Source: Comamonadaceae bacterium ALPHA2B
GTDB lineage: Bacteria > Pseudomonadota > Gammaproteobacteria > Burkholderiales > Burkholderiaceae_C
Direction of reading: 5' to 3'
DNA length: 64,000 bases
NCBI GenBank assembly: GCA_005503065.1
Contig: SCOE01000023.1
Span: 1-64,000 of the forward strand
In this document: piece after piece, positions 18,340-29,833 of the stretch
How the letters are laid out: each line of letters opens with the position of its first letter
How positions within the stretch are numbered: position 1 is the first letter of the stretch
The notes under the pieces: model-generated
What the model saw: the letters and a program-made list of their open reading frames with translations, nothing else
Database searches by the model: none
What the model was told of the DNA's origin: nothing
Translations under genes and position numbers: made by a program

Positions 18340-20067
18340 ATGAAGAAAGTCCTGATCGCCAACCGCGGGGAGATCGCCGTGCGCATCGCCCGCGCCTGCG
18401 CCGACTACGGCGTGCAGTCGGTCGCCGTGTATGCCGACCCCGACATCGATGCCCTGCACACGCGCGTGGCCGACGAGGCCTGGGGCCTGGACGGCCACCG
18501 GCCGGCCGACACCTACCTCGCGATCGACAAGCTGCTGGCCGTGGCAGGCAAAAGCGGTGCCGATGCGGTGCATCCGGGCTACGGCTTCCTGTCGGAGAAC
18601 GCGGGCTTCGCCCAGGCCGTGATCGACGCCGGGCTGACCTGGATCGGCCCGCCGCCCTCGGCCATCGCGCGGCTGGGCGACAAGGTCGAGGCGCGGCGCA
18701 TCGCGCTGAAGGTCGGCGCACCGCTGGTCGAAGGCACCGCCGGCCCGGTGAAGGACGCGGCCGAGGTCGAGGCCTTCGCGCGCGAGCACGGCCTTCCCAT
18801 CATCATCAAGGCGGCCTTCGGCGGTGGCGGGCGCGGCATGAAGATCGCGTGGCGCCTCGATGAGGTGGCCGAGCTCTACGAATCGGCGGTGCGCGAGGCC
18901 GTCACAGCCTTCGGCCGTGGGGAATGCTTCGTCGAGCAGTTCCTCGACAAGCCGCGCCACATCGAGGCCCAGGTGATCGCCGACACGCACGGCCACGTGC
19001 TGGTGCTCGGCACGCGCGACTGCTCGCTGCAGCGACGCAACCAGAAGCTGGTGGAGGAAGCGCCCGCGCCCTTCCTCGACGACGGCCAGCGCGAGCGCAT
19101 CCACGCCGCGGCGCGCGCCATCTGTTCCGAAGCCGGCTACGTCGGCGCCGGCACGGTCGAGTTCCTGCTCAGCGCCTCGGGCGCGATCTCGTTCCTGGAA
19201 GTGAACACGCGGCTGCAGGTCGAACACCCGGTGACGGAGGAAACCTGCGGCCTGGACCTGGTCGTCGAGCAGTTGCGCGTCGCCGACGGCCTGCCGTTGA
19301 CGCTGAACGAGACGCCGGCGCCGCGCGGCCACGCGATCGAGTTCCGCATCAACGCCGAGGACGTGGGTCGCGGCTTCCTGCCCGCGCCGGGCCCGGTCGA
19401 CGTCTTCGAGCCGCCGGGCGGACCCGGCGTGCGCGTGGACAGCGGCGTCCACGCCGGCGCGGTGGTGCCAGGCAGTTTCGATTCGATGATGGCCAAGCTG
19501 ATCGTGACCGGGGCCACGCGCGAACAGGCGCTGGCCCGTGCGCGCCGCGCGCTGGCGGAGTTCCGCATCGAGGGCCTGCCGACGGTGCTGCCCTTCCATC
19601 GCGCCGTGCTCCAGCAGCCGGACTTCGTCGGTGCCGAGGGCTTCAAGGTCCACACCCGCTGGATCGAGACCGATTTCGCCGAGCCGCTGGCCGCCGCCGT
19701 GCGCGCCGAACCTCAAGCCGTCGAGCCTTTGCAGCGCACCGCCATCGAGATCGACGGCCGGCGCGTCGCGCTGGGCCTGCCGGCCTTGCTGCTGCGCGGG
19801 CTGGCCGCCGGTGCCCCGGGCGCTGCCGCGCCGGTGCCGGAGGCGACGACCGCCAACCCCGCGGCCGTGGCGGCGCCGATCGCCGGCACCCTTCAGGCCT
19901 GGAAGGTCGAGGACGGCGCCGAGGTTGCCGAGGGCGAGACCATCGCCGTCATGGAAGCGATGAAGATGGAAATGCAGGTGATCGCGCACCGCAGCGGGCG
20001 CCTCACGCGCCAGGCCGAGGCCGGCAAGCACGCGGCCGCGGGCAGCGTCATCGCGCGCATCGGCTGA
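18340..20067 (+). CDS. Biotin carboxylase-biotin carboxyl carrier fusion
   Basis: A 575-residue protein. Residues 1-450 are a complete biotin carboxylase: [22 protein letters not shown]-grasp glycine loop [40 protein letters not shown]. After a Pro/Ala-rich linker the C-terminus is a biotinyl carrier domain with MEAMKM; K542 is the biotinylation site. No carboxyltransferase subunit is encoded nearby. Genes like this cluster with pxpABC and are usually called acetyl-CoA carboxylase subunits, but position as the last gene of the lactam operon suggests a role with the preceding PxpBC-like protein instead. Confidence 0.9.
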   Translation: MKKVLIANRGEIAVRIARACADYGVQSVAVYADPDIDALHTRVADEAWGLDGHRPADTYLAIDKLLAVAGKSGADAVHPGYGFLSENAGFAQAVIDAGLTWIGPPPSAIARLGDKVEARRIALKVGAPLVEGTAGPVKDAAEVEAFAREHGLPIIIKAAFGGGGRGMKIAWRLDEVAELYESAVREAVTAFGRGECFVEQFLDKPRHIEAQVIADTHGHVLVLGTRDCSLQRRNQKLVEEAPAPFLDDGQRERIHAAARAICSEAGYVGAGTVEFLLSASGAISFLEVNTRLQVEHPVTEETCGLDLVVEQLRVADGLPLTLNETPAPRGHAIEFRINAEDVGRGFLPAPGPVDVFEPPGGPGVRVDSGVHAGAVVPGSFDSMMAKLIVTGATREQALARARRALAEFRIEGLPTVLPFHRAVLQQPDFVGAEGFKVHTRWIETDFAEPLAAAVRAEPQAVEPLQRTAIEIDGRRVALGLPALLLRGLAAGAPGAAAPVPEATTANPAAVAAPIAGTLQAWKVEDGAEVAEGETIAVMEAMKMEMQVIAHRSGRLTRQAEAGKHAAAGSVIARIG

Positions 20068-20100
20068 AGACGGCCGCGCCGCATCGTGCGGGGCCCGGAC

Positions 20101-20154
20101 GCTATATTTTTCATAGCATCATGCGCGCGCCCCGCGGGCGCCGCAGCCCGATCG
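20101..20154 (-). repeat. 54-bp dispersed repeat, family A copy 2
   Basis: Reverse-strand copy with terminal hairpin GCTAT-ATTTTTC-ATAGC at its plus-strand left end. It is the most diverged of the four copies but keeps the length and the GGCTGC-GCGCCCG block. It lies 33 bases after the biotin carboxylase stop; the rest of the 266-base gap to the isocitrate dehydrogenase gene holds GC-rich sequence without a gene. Confidence 0.65.
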
Positions 20155-20333
20155 GGCTTCGAAATCCGACCGGCGCCCTCCGGCGCGCGGCGGGGCGGGC
20201 GCGGTAGCGGCAACGGCGCGGCATACTTCGCGGTTGCCGCCGCCGGCCGCTGAGCGCCGGGCCGCGCCGCATTCGGCGCGACAATGCCCGGCGGCACGTT
20301 CCGTTCACTTTCTTCCCAAGGACATCCAGCGCC

Positions 20334-22571
<2,238 letters not shown>

Positions 22572-22600
22572 GTCCACGACGCGCGCCGGGCGCGATCGCA

Positions 22601-22628
22601 AGGCCGTCCTTCGGGGCGGCTTTTTTTT
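22601..22628 (+). terminator. Intrinsic terminator after isocitrate dehydrogenase
   Basis: A 7-bp stem GCCGTCC/GGGCGGC (one T-G pair) with a TTCG tetraloop at 22610-22613 is followed immediately by eight T residues (22621-22628), a textbook rho-independent terminator 32 bases after the stop codon. Confidence 0.95.
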
Positions 22629-22705
22629 GCCATGCCGCCAGCACCGAGCTCAGCCGGACCGCGCGAAGCCTGATACAGCAGCATCGGCCGTCGGCCAGCC
22701 TGAGC

Positions 22706-23617
22706 CTAGGCCCGATCGAAGGGCTTCCGATCCAACAGACAGTCGATGAACGCGCCCAGGAGCGCCGGCCGGTGCTGCCTGTTCGGGTAGTAAAGGAACA
22801 GCCCCGGGCGCGAAATCGACCAGTCCGCCAGCACCCGGATCAGCCGCCCCTGCGCCAGGAGCTCCCCCACGCCGTCCTGCTCGAAGTGATAGGCGATTCC
22901 GAGCCCGTTCAGCGCGGCAGCAATGCCGATGTCGGCATGATTGGTGACGACGGGGCCGTCCACCGCCACTTCGAGCCGCTGACCTCGCTTCTTGAATTCC
23001 CATCGATAGGGCCTGCCGTCCATCTGCAGCCGCCAGTTGATGCATGCATGGTCATGCAGCTCCGCCGGTGATCTGGGTGATCCCCGGCGCGCCAGGTAGT
23101 CCGGAGACGCCACGGCAACCATGTTCATGTCCGGCGTGAGGCGTACGGCGACCATGTCCTTCTCGAGCCGCCCGCCCACGCGGATGCCGGCGTCGAAGCG
23201 GCCCACGACGATATCCGCCAGAGCGTCGTCGACCACGATGTCGAGCACCACATCGGGGTGCGCTCGATGGAAGCGTGAAAGCCGGGGCGCGATGATGGTT
23301 CTGGCTGCGATTCCCAGCGTGTTGATGCGCAGCGTGCCGCTCATCCGTCCTGTGGACTCACTCGCTTCGGCGACTGCGACGGCCATCTCCCGAAACAGCG
23401 GAGCGATGCGCGCGTAGAGCAGCTCGCCACTGGCCGACGGCGCGACGCTGCGGGTCGTGCGATTCAGAAGGCGCGTGCCGATGCGGCCTTCGAGCTGCCG
23501 GATGGTCTGGCTGAGCGCCGAAGGCGACAGTCCCAGATGCTCCGCCGCGCGGGCAAAGCTCTGGCGCTCCACAACCGCTATGAAGGCCTTCAACTCCGCA
23601 AATTCCGACCCGCGCAT
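22706..23617 (-). CDS. LysR-family transcriptional regulator
   Basis: A 303-residue LysR protein of the CrgA/AaeR-like subgroup. [71 protein letters not shown] is the DNA-binding domain, followed by [38 protein letters not shown]. It is divergent from the NTF2-like/SDR gene pair with 104 bases between, and an inverted repeat (23618-23637) abuts its own start codon, suggesting autorepression and control of the pair. Confidence 0.93.
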   Translation of the reverse strand: MRGSEFAELKAFIAVVERQSFARAAEHLGLSPSALSQTIRQLEGRIGTRLLNRTTRSVAPSASGELLYARIAPLFREMAVAVAEASESTGRMSGTLRINTLGIAARTIIAPRLSRFHRAHPDVVLDIVVDDALADIVVGRFDAGIRVGGRLEKDMVAVRLTPDMNMVAVASPDYLARRGSPRSPAELHDHACINWRLQMDGRPYRWEFKKRGQRLEVAVDGPVVTNHADIGIAAALNGLGIAYHFEQDGVGELLAQGRLIRVLADWSISRPGLFLYYPNRQHRPALLGAFIDCLLDRKPFDRA

Positions 23618-23637
23618 TATGTATTTTTCTCTACATA
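23618..23637. promoter_or_regulatory. Candidate LysR site TATGTA-N8-TACATA
   Basis: A perfect 6-base inverted repeat with an 8-base spacer lies directly upstream of the LysR start codon in the divergent spacer. It contains the T-N11-A core typical of LysR sites. Position over the regulator's own start suggests autoregulation. Confidence 0.5.
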
Positions 23638-23721
23638 GCTCATGCCGATTCTAGGATATTCACTAAATTCTCCCTGGCGTGCATCCTGAGGACCTCCACC
23701 GATTCCCAAGGAACCCACATC

Positions 23722-24048
23722 TTGAACACCCTGACCCTCCCCGAGCCGATCGCCGCGTACTTCGCCGCCGAACACAACCCTGGGGCCCTGGCGCATTGCT
23801 TCACGGCGCAAGCGGTCATGAAGGACGACGGCCACACCTATGCCGGCATCGACGCCATCAAGGCCTTCATGGCCGAGGCATCGGCCAAGTACGGCGCCAC
23901 GAGCGTGCCGTTCGCCATCGAGCGACAGGACGGCTTCCAACTCGTGCGCGCCAAGGTCACCGGCAATTTCCCCGGCAGCCCCATCGCTCTTTCCTACCGC
24001 TTTCGCCTCGAACGCGGCCTGATCGCATCGCTGGAGATCACGGCATGA
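23722..24048 (+). CDS. NTF2-like/SnoaL-like small protein
   Basis: A 108-residue protein of the cone-shaped alpha+beta barrel fold (IAAYFAAEHNPGALAHCFTAQAVMKDDGHTYAGIDAIKAFMAEASAKYGATS...FRLERGLIASLEI). The start is probably TTG 23722, with AAGGAA nine bases upstream; no ATG or GTG fits. NTF2-like proteins of this size are isomerases, cyclases or ligand carriers. The stop overlaps the start of the SDR gene by four bases, so the pair is translationally coupled and likely works on one substrate. Confidence 0.8.
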   Translation: MNTLTLPEPIAAYFAAEHNPGALAHCFTAQAVMKDDGHTYAGIDAIKAFMAEASAKYGATSVPFAIERQDGFQLVRAKVTGNFPGSPIALSYRFRLERGLIASLEITA

Positions 24049-24827
24049 GCTTCGACCTGCACCTGAATGGCCTGCGGGCCGTGGTCACCGGCGGCACGCT
24101 GGGTCTTGGCGCCGCAGTCGTGAGAACCCTTGCGGAGGCGGGCGCGAGGGTGGCGACATCCGCGCGCAGCGCACCGGCGCAGCCGGTGGAGGGGGTCACC
24201 TACGTCCATGCCGACCTGACGACGGCGGAAGGGACGGGCCTCCTGGCCCAGACCATCCTTCAGGACTGGGGCGGCGCCGACATCCTGGTCAACGTGCTCG
24301 GCGGCTCCTCAACGCCCGTCGGCGGGTTCGCCGCAATCAGTGACGAGCACTGGTTCGCCGAGCTGAATCTGAACCTGATGCCCGCCGTCCGTCTGGATCG
24401 CGCGCTGCTGCCGGCGATGCTGGCTCAGGGCTCGGGGGTCATCATCCACGTCAGCTCCATCCAGCGCGTGCTGCCCCTGCCCGAATCCACCACCGCCTAC
24501 GCCGCGGCCAAGGGGGCCCTCACGACCTACAGCAAGGCTTTGGCAAGGGAGGTGATGCCGAAGGGCGTTCGCGTGCTCAGCGTTGCGCCGGGCTGGATCG
24601 AGACCGAGGCTTCGGTGGCGTTTGCACAGCGGATGGCCGCACAGGCGGGGACGGACTACGAAGGCGGCAAGAAGATCGTCATGGACTGGCTGGGAGGCAT
24701 TCCGCTGGGCCGACCCGCCAAGCCGCAGGAGGTGGCCGATCTGATCGCCTTCCTGGCGTCCTCGCGGTCCGCTTCGATCTCGGGATCCGAATATCGGATC
24801 GACGGCGGCACCGTTCCCACCGTCTAG
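24045..24827 (+). CDS. SDR-family oxidoreductase
   Basis: A 260-residue classical short-chain dehydrogenase. TGGTLGLGAA is the cofactor glycine loop; the catalytic residues are S in HVSSIQRV and YAAAK. NVLGGSS replaces the more common NNAG motif, as in a known subgroup of SDRs annotated as reductases of unknown substrate. The C-terminus IPLGRPAKPQEVADLIAFLASSRSASISGSEYRIDGG is fully family-like. It is coupled to the NTF2-like gene and faces a convergent LysR gene 18 bases away. Confidence 0.9.
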   Translation: MSFDLHLNGLRAVVTGGTLGLGAAVVRTLAEAGARVATSARSAPAQPVEGVTYVHADLTTAEGTGLLAQTILQDWGGADILVNVLGGSSTPVGGFAAISDEHWFAELNLNLMPAVRLDRALLPAMLAQGSGVIIHVSSIQRVLPLPESTTAYAAAKGALTTYSKALAREVMPKGVRVLSVAPGWIETEASVAFAQRMAAQAGTDYEGGKKIVMDWLGGIPLGRPAKPQEVADLIAFLASSRSASISGSEYRIDGGTVPTV

Positions 24828-24845
24828 CCGACAGCCTGGCCGCCT

Positions 24846-25748
24846 CTAAGCGTGTTTTTCCGCTGCCGAAGATTTGGCGAAGTCGACGAAGGCTCGCAAG
24901 GCCGCGGAAAGAAAGCGCTGTCGAGGGTAGTAGAGATAAGGTGCGCCAATGCCGGGCGACCACGCCTGAAGCACGCGAACCAAGTCCCCGGCAGCCAGTT
25001 CGCGTTCAACATACTTCTCGTGCACGTAGGCAAGTCCCCCACCGGCAGCGGCAGCGTTGACTGCGATCTGGGCATCGTTGACGACCAGCCGCGCGGTGGG
25101 TAGCTCCGGCGCGCCGTTGCGGCGCTGGAATGTCCACTCCTGCATGCCTCCCCCAGGGAACCGACGACGGATGCAATCGTGCCCCGCGAGGTCACGGGGC
25201 GACTGCGGGACAGGTCGCCGCTTGAAGTAGGCGGGGGCACCCACGACTGCATAGCGTTGCGGCGGTCCGATCCGGACTGCGATCATGTCCTGCTGCAGAT
25301 CCTTGGTGATACGAACGCCCGCGTCGTAGCCGTCCCGGACGATGTCGGTCATCGCCGCATCTGCCGTGATCTCCACGGACACGCCGGGGTGCAGCGCGGT
25401 GAACCGTGCTGCCAGGCCAGCCAGCAGGAACTGCGCGACCGGTGCGGGCGCGTTGATCTTCAGCGTGCCACGGGGAGATCCACGGTGTTGGTTCAGCCGT
25501 TCGAGTGCGCGCTTGATGGTCGCCAGGCTCGGCTCGAGCTGGGCGAGCAGGTCGTTCCCGGCGGCTGTGGGTTTCACACTGCGAGTCGTTCTCGTGAGCA
25601 ACGTGACGCCCAGCTCCTCCTCCAGACGTCGAATGGTCTTGCTGACGAGCGAGACCGATACCTCCTTCTCGGCTGCAGCAGCACGAAAGCTCTGATGCCG
25701 TGCCACGGCAGCGAATACGTCGAGGTCCGGAAGAACTGATCTGTCCAT
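24846..25748 (-). CDS. LysR-family transcriptional regulator
   Basis: A 300-residue LysR regulator. The N-terminus MDRSVLPDLDVFAAVARHQSFRAAAAEKEVSVSLVSKTIRRLEEELGVTLLTRTTRSVKPTAAG is the winged helix-turn-helix; the effector domain starts GTLKINAPAPVAQFLLAGLAARFTALHPGVSVEI. It is divergent from the Tat-exported aldo/keto reductase gene (137-base spacer), its likely target, and resembles the regulator at 22706 in subgroup features. Confidence 0.93.
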   Translation of the reverse strand: MDRSVLPDLDVFAAVARHQSFRAAAAEKEVSVSLVSKTIRRLEEELGVTLLTRTTRSVKPTAAGNDLLAQLEPSLATIKRALERLNQHRGSPRGTLKINAPAPVAQFLLAGLAARFTALHPGVSVEITADAAMTDIVRDGYDAGVRITKDLQQDMIAVRIGPPQRYAVVGAPAYFKRRPVPQSPRDLAGHDCIRRRFPGGGMQEWTFQRRNGAPELPTARLVVNDAQIAVNAAAAGGGLAYVHEKYVERELAAGDLVRVLQAWSPGIGAPYLYYPRQRFLSAALRAFVDFAKSSAAEKHA

Positions 25749-25885
25749 TGTTGAATGCCAGTAAACAACCTATGCCTGATTGTCCATCTAGTCCGGATCG
25801 AAGCGAGCCCCTAGCATTCAACCGTCGTTCAAGGAGCCGACTTCATGCACCACCCATTCCTCTCCCGCTCGCACAAGGACAGAAG

Positions 25886-26989
25886 ATGATCACTCCCGGC
25901 GGTTCTCCCACTCGGCGCAAGCTCCTGCAGGCTGGCGTCGGCATCGCGGCGGGCGTGCCTCTCGCGCTGCCCAGTTTCTCGGCGCGCGGTCAATCGGCAA
26001 CTCCGTCGCCCGCAAGGTCCACCCTTGCTCCTCCCCCCGCCGGCGTGTTGACGAAGACGATCGCGCGCACCGGTGAATCGGTATCGGCTCTTGGGCTCGG
26101 TACCTTTCTGACTTTCGACGCCTTGCCCGGGCAGCCCCGCGGGAATCTGCGTGAGGTGGTCAAGCGGTACTGGGATGGCGGCGTGCGCCTGCTCGACACG
26201 TCACCCCTCTACGGAAGCGGCGAGACCAATGTCGGCGACTTCATCACGGGCCTGGGCATCAACGCCGAGCTGTTCATGGCCAACAAGCTATGGACCACCG
26301 GCGACTACCTGACCGATGAGAGTCATGCCAATCGGAGCCTCGAGCAATCGCAGCTGCGCCTCTGGCGGCAGCACTTCGACCTCATGCAGTGCCACAGCAT
26401 CGTCAACGCCGAGTCGGTGCTCCCCTTGCTGAATGCATGGAAAAGGGAGGGACGGATACGACTCGTCGGCGTCACCCACCACGAGAGCGACTACCACGAC
26501 CTGCTGGCGCAATTGATCGACCGCGGCAGCGTCGACTTCGTCCAGGTGAATTACTCGATCTTCAACCGCAGTGCCGAAAAGCGCGTGTTTCCGGCGGCCC
26601 AGCAGCACGGGGTCGGCGTTCTGGTCAACATGGCGATGGAGAAGGGGCGACTGCACAAGGTCGTCGAGGGGCAGCAGTTGCCGGCGTTTGCGCGAGAGTA
26701 CGGCGTCGAGAACTGGGCCCAGTACTTCCTGAAATTCGTGATGTCGCATCCCGCCGTGACCTGCTGCCTGAGCTCCACGGCCAATCCCGAGCATGCTGCA
26801 GAGAATGTGGGTGCATTGAAAGGCCCGCTGCCCGACGCGGCCATGCGCGCGCGGATGCTGCAGCACCTCGAGCGTCTCCCTGGATTCACTCGGATTGCGT
26901 CGATGCCTTGGTATCCCGGCAAGGACAATCAGTACCAGGGCTTCATTCGACGGGGGCAAGCCTCGCTGAGGGCACGCAACTCGCTGTAG
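25886..26989 (+). CDS. Aldo/keto reductase with Tat signal
   Basis: A 367-residue protein. TRRKLLQAGVGIAAGVPLALPSFSARGQS is a twin-arginine export signal, so the enzyme is probably periplasmic. The barrel begins at about residue 55. The AKR tetrad is visible as D and Y in LLDTSPLYGSGE, K in FMANKLWT and H in DLMQCHSI. ATG 25886 follows AAGGACAGAAG. Tat export of an AKR implies cofactor is bound before secretion. A divergent LysR probably regulates it. The natural substrate cannot be deduced. Confidence 0.88.
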   Translation: MITPGGSPTRRKLLQAGVGIAAGVPLALPSFSARGQSATPSPARSTLAPPPAGVLTKTIARTGESVSALGLGTFLTFDALPGQPRGNLREVVKRYWDGGVRLLDTSPLYGSGETNVGDFITGLGINAELFMANKLWTTGDYLTDESHANRSLEQSQLRLWRQHFDLMQCHSIVNAESVLPLLNAWKREGRIRLVGVTHHESDYHDLLAQLIDRGSVDFVQVNYSIFNRSAEKRVFPAAQQHGVGVLVNMAMEKGRLHKVVEGQQLPAFAREYGVENWAQYFLKFVMSHPAVTCCLSSTANPEHAAENVGALKGPLPDAAMRARMLQHLERLPGFTRIASMPWYPGKDNQYQGFIRRGQASLRARNSL

Positions 26990-27029
26990 CTCACAAGAGT
27001 CCTGCTCTTGCCTCGTGCCGCGAGCGCAG

Positions 27030-27641
27030 TCAAAGCCCTGTTCGAAGACTGTCGAACGCGTCGCGCAAGAACTGGGCCGCCGGCTTTCGCTTGCCGGACT
27101 GCTCCCGCCAGGCTTGCAGCGCCAGCCTCATGGCGCCGACGGACGCCATGGCCACCATCCGAAGCGCCGTCTGCCGTTCCGGCTGCCGCCAGACCTCACG
27201 CAGCGCGAGAAACAGCGCCTGCTCCTGCTTCGCGTAGAACGCCTGCTTGCGTGCGAGCAGCGATTCGCTTGAGAGCATGAGGTTGTCGATGGCCGTCATC
27301 TCCTCGGTCGTGTAGCGTGCGATGCGCTTGACCATCACATCCCGGACGGCGTCCAGTGGCGGCATGTCGGGCGATGTCTTGAGCAGCTCGGCGATCAACT
27401 CGGCCGAATCGGCTTCCATCCCGAACAGGATGATGTCGTCCTTTGACTTGAAGTACGAGAAGAAGGTGCGGCGGGAGATCCCTGCTGCGCTGGCAATCGC
27501 ATCCAGCGTCGTGCCGTCGTAGCCGTGGTCAAGAAACAGGCGCAGCGCGAGCTCCGCGATGCGCTGGCGGGTTTCACGTTGCTTTCGCTCCCGCAGGCCT
27601 TCCGAGGCCGGAGCGTCCGTGGCATTCAAATTTCCTGGCAT
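27030..27641 (-). CDS. TetR-family transcriptional regulator
   Basis: A 203-residue TetR protein. The helix-turn-helix is RERKQRETRQRIAELALRLFLDHGYDGTTLDAIASAAGISRRTFFSYFKSKDDIILFG. ATG 27641 is chosen because longer starts would place the operator palindromes inside the coding region. It is divergent from the SDR/hydrolase pair, and twin palindromes at 27664-27697 lie just upstream of its start, so it most likely represses both itself and the SDR gene. Confidence 0.92.
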   Translation of the reverse strand: MPGNLNATDAPASEGLRERKQRETRQRIAELALRLFLDHGYDGTTLDAIASAAGISRRTFFSYFKSKDDIILFGMEADSAELIAELLKTSPDMPPLDAVRDVMVKRIARYTTEEMTAIDNLMLSSESLLARKQAFYAKQEQALFLALREVWRQPERQTALRMVAMASVGAMRLALQAWREQSGKRKPAAQFLRDAFDSLRTGL

Positions 27642-27663
27642 TTCCCGAGGCCTTTGCCAAACA

Positions 27664-27697
27664 TGCACCGAGTGCAATAATATTTGCATCGAGTGCA
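27664..27697. promoter_or_regulatory. Twin TetR operators TGCAC-CGA-GTGCA and TGCAT-CGA-GTGCA
   Basis: Two 13-bp palindromes at 27664-27676 and 27685-27697 have centres 21 bases apart, two helical turns, and are separated by AATAATAT resembling a -10 box. The arrangement suits cooperative binding of two TetR dimers on one DNA face. Confidence 0.7.
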
Positions 27698-27748
27698 CTA
27701 ATTTACGCACCCAGTTTAGCCTCACACCCACCTTTTCAGGCCGGACCC

Positions 27749-28717
27749 ATGACCCATTGGACAGCTTCCGACATTCCCTCCCAACGCGGCCTCACGGCGG
27801 TCGTCACGGGCACCGGCGGCTTGGGATTGCAGGATGCGCTGGCACTGGCCCGTGCGGGTGCAAGCGTGATCGTCGCAGGGCGAGACCCGTCCAAAGGGGC
27901 GGCGGCCGTCCACCAGATTCGCACGCAAGTCTCAGGAGCGGACGTGGCATTCGGCTTGCTGGACCTCGCCAAGCTCGATTCCGTCCAGTCCTTCGCGGAT
28001 GGCCTGTGCGCTTCGCGAGATCGCGTGGATCTGTTGATCAACAACGCGGCAGTGATGGCGCCGCCCCGGCGTCAATCGACCTCCGATGACTTCGAACTCC
28101 AGCTCGGCACGAACTACCTGGGGCACTTCGCCTTGACAGCACGGCTCCTGCCCCTGCTGCGCAAGGGCCGCCAGGCGCGCGTCGTCACCCTGTCGAGCGT
28201 TGCAGCCCGCAGCGGAACGATCGCCTTTGACGATCTGCAGGCCCGGAGGGACTACAAGCCGATGCAGGCTTACAGCCAGTCGAAACTCGCCTGCCTGATG
28301 TTCGCCCTCGAGCTGCAGCGCCGCAGCGATGCTGGCGGCTGGGGGGTCCAAAGCATCGCGGCCCATCCCGGCATTTCGCGCACGGACCTGCTGCCCAACG
28401 GCGCCGGAGCATCGAGCGTTGCAGGCATGCTTCGTCGCTTCATGTGGTTCCTGTTCCAGCCCGCAGAGCAGGGCGCGTTGCCGACACTGTTCGCGGCAAC
28501 TTCGCCGCAGGCGCGCGGCGGAGCCTACTACGGCCCGGACCGGCTCGGCGAGACCCGCGGGCACCCGACCTCTGCCGCGATCCCCCCGCAGGCATTGGAT
28601 GCAACGGCAGCCGCGCGACTCTGGTCGGCCTCCGAGGAGCTGACTGGCACGGTGTTCCCTGGGACCCCGGTGCCTTCCGACGCCCATCAGGGTGTTCGCC
28701 ACCTGCACGCGCCATGA
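27749..28717 (+). CDS. SDR-family oxidoreductase (retinol-dehydrogenase-like)
   Basis: A 322-residue SDR. TGTGGLGLQDALALARAGASVIVAGRD is the cofactor site with an arginine typical for NADP; NNAAV, LSSVAARSG and YSQSKLACLMFALEL carry the conserved structural and catalytic residues. It is longer than classical SDRs and resembles the WWOX/retinol dehydrogenase/protochlorophyllide reductase-like subgroup. The stop overlaps the hydrolase start (ATGA). TetR control with operators in the promoter suggests induction by a lipophilic or aromatic compound. Confidence 0.88.
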   Translation: MTHWTASDIPSQRGLTAVVTGTGGLGLQDALALARAGASVIVAGRDPSKGAAAVHQIRTQVSGADVAFGLLDLAKLDSVQSFADGLCASRDRVDLLINNAAVMAPPRRQSTSDDFELQLGTNYLGHFALTARLLPLLRKGRQARVVTLSSVAARSGTIAFDDLQARRDYKPMQAYSQSKLACLMFALELQRRSDAGGWGVQSIAAHPGISRTDLLPNGAGASSVAGMLRRFMWFLFQPAEQGALPTLFAATSPQARGGAYYGPDRLGETRGHPTSAAIPPQALDATAAARLWSASEELTGTVFPGTPVPSDAHQGVRHLHAP

Positions 28718-29772
28718 AAGGCTGGACTTCCACGTTGGGCCCTCGCGGACCGAAGGACGCGCACGTCGACATGCGACGGCGGAAAGTGAGCGCCGCCCTG
28801 CTGGGGGCTCCCCTGTCCCTGGGGTGGGCGCAGACGAGGGCACAGACCGCCGGGCAGCCCTACCACGTGATCGACTACGACTGGGTCGACCCCACCCGTT
28901 CCCGGCCGGTGCCGGCGCGCCTCTACTGGCCGGCGGGTCCAACGCCCGAGGGCACGGTGCCGTTGGTCGTGTTCTCGCATGGCATCGGCGGCTCGCGACA
29001 GGGCTACAGTTATCTCGGAAAGCACTGGTCGAGTCATGGCATCGCCAGCCTGCATGTCCAGCATGTGGGCAGTGATGCGAAGCTCTGGTCGGGCAACCCG
29101 TTCGCCGTGGTCGGCCGCCTGCAGGCAGCGGCGCAGGAGCGCGAGGCCATTGCGCGTGCTGCCGACGTGCGATTTGCGCTCGATCGAATGCTCTCGGACG
29201 AGATCGGCGAACGGGGTGCCGCAGTGAACCGGCAGCGACTGATCGCGGCGGGCCACTCGTACGGCGCGAACACCACCTTGCTGACGATCGGCGCAGAGGT
29301 CGTCAGAGATGGCCAGACGATCAGTTGCCACGACCCGCGCTTTGCCGCCGCAGTCATCATTTCGGCGCCGCCGTTCTACAACGAGCCCGATCTGGCGGCC
29401 GTGCTGAGCAAGATCGCTGTGCCGACCATCCACGTGACAGCGACCGAGGATGTCATCGAGATTCCGGGCTATCGCTCCGGCATGGCGGATCGGCTCGCCG
29501 TGTTCAACGCCATTCCCCACCCGCACAAGCTGCTGGCCGTGTTCCATGGCGGCTCTCACAGCATGTTCACCGACCGTCGACTGACCGGCGGGCTGGCACT
29601 GAACGTCAAGGTCAAGGCCGCCACGGCGGATCTGGCCCTGGCGTTCCTCGATCTGGCTTTTGGACGTGATGCCGCCTCGCTCGCGCGGTGGCAGGCGAAC
29701 TGGATGCCCATCCTCGCGCGAACACCCATGCCCCACGAATTGCCGGCCGCACTTCGTCCGCTACCGGTGTGA
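28714..29772 (+). CDS. Alpha/beta-hydrolase-fold protein, probably exported
   Basis: A 352-residue protein of the chlorophyllase/platelet-activating-factor-acetylhydrolase-like group. VPLVVFSHGIGGSRQGYSYLGKHWSSHGIASLHVQHVGSD forms the first half of the fold with an oxyanion segment, and the nucleophile is S in AAGHSYGANTT; HGGSHSMF supplies the histidine. ATG 28714 overlaps the SDR stop; ATG 28771 would start a clean signal peptide (MRRRKVSAALLGAPLSLGWAQTRAQT), so export is likely from either. It probably hydrolyses an ester linked to the SDR's substrate. Confidence 0.82.
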   Translation: MKGWTSTLGPRGPKDAHVDMRRRKVSAALLGAPLSLGWAQTRAQTAGQPYHVIDYDWVDPTRSRPVPARLYWPAGPTPEGTVPLVVFSHGIGGSRQGYSYLGKHWSSHGIASLHVQHVGSDAKLWSGNPFAVVGRLQAAAQEREAIARAADVRFALDRMLSDEIGERGAAVNRQRLIAAGHSYGANTTLLTIGAEVVRDGQTISCHDPRFAAAVIISAPPFYNEPDLAAVLSKIAVPTIHVTATEDVIEIPGYRSGMADRLAVFNAIPHPHKLLAVFHGGSHSMFTDRRLTGGLALNVKVKAATADLALAFLDLAFGRDAASLARWQANWMPILARTPMPHELPAALRPLPV

Positions 29773-29833
29773 CGGGCCTGGCGCACGGAATGCCTGATCG
29801 GCACTTGGCAGAACCCAGGCAGTCGGGGTCATC

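Noticed and set aside
16608-20067. Urea carboxylase/allophanate hydrolase identity for the PxpBC fusion and biotin carboxylase
   Set aside because: The order with pxpA and the D-glutamate-cyclase family and the KipI/KipA-type domains fit 5-oxoprolinase; no allophanate hydrolase amidase domain is present.
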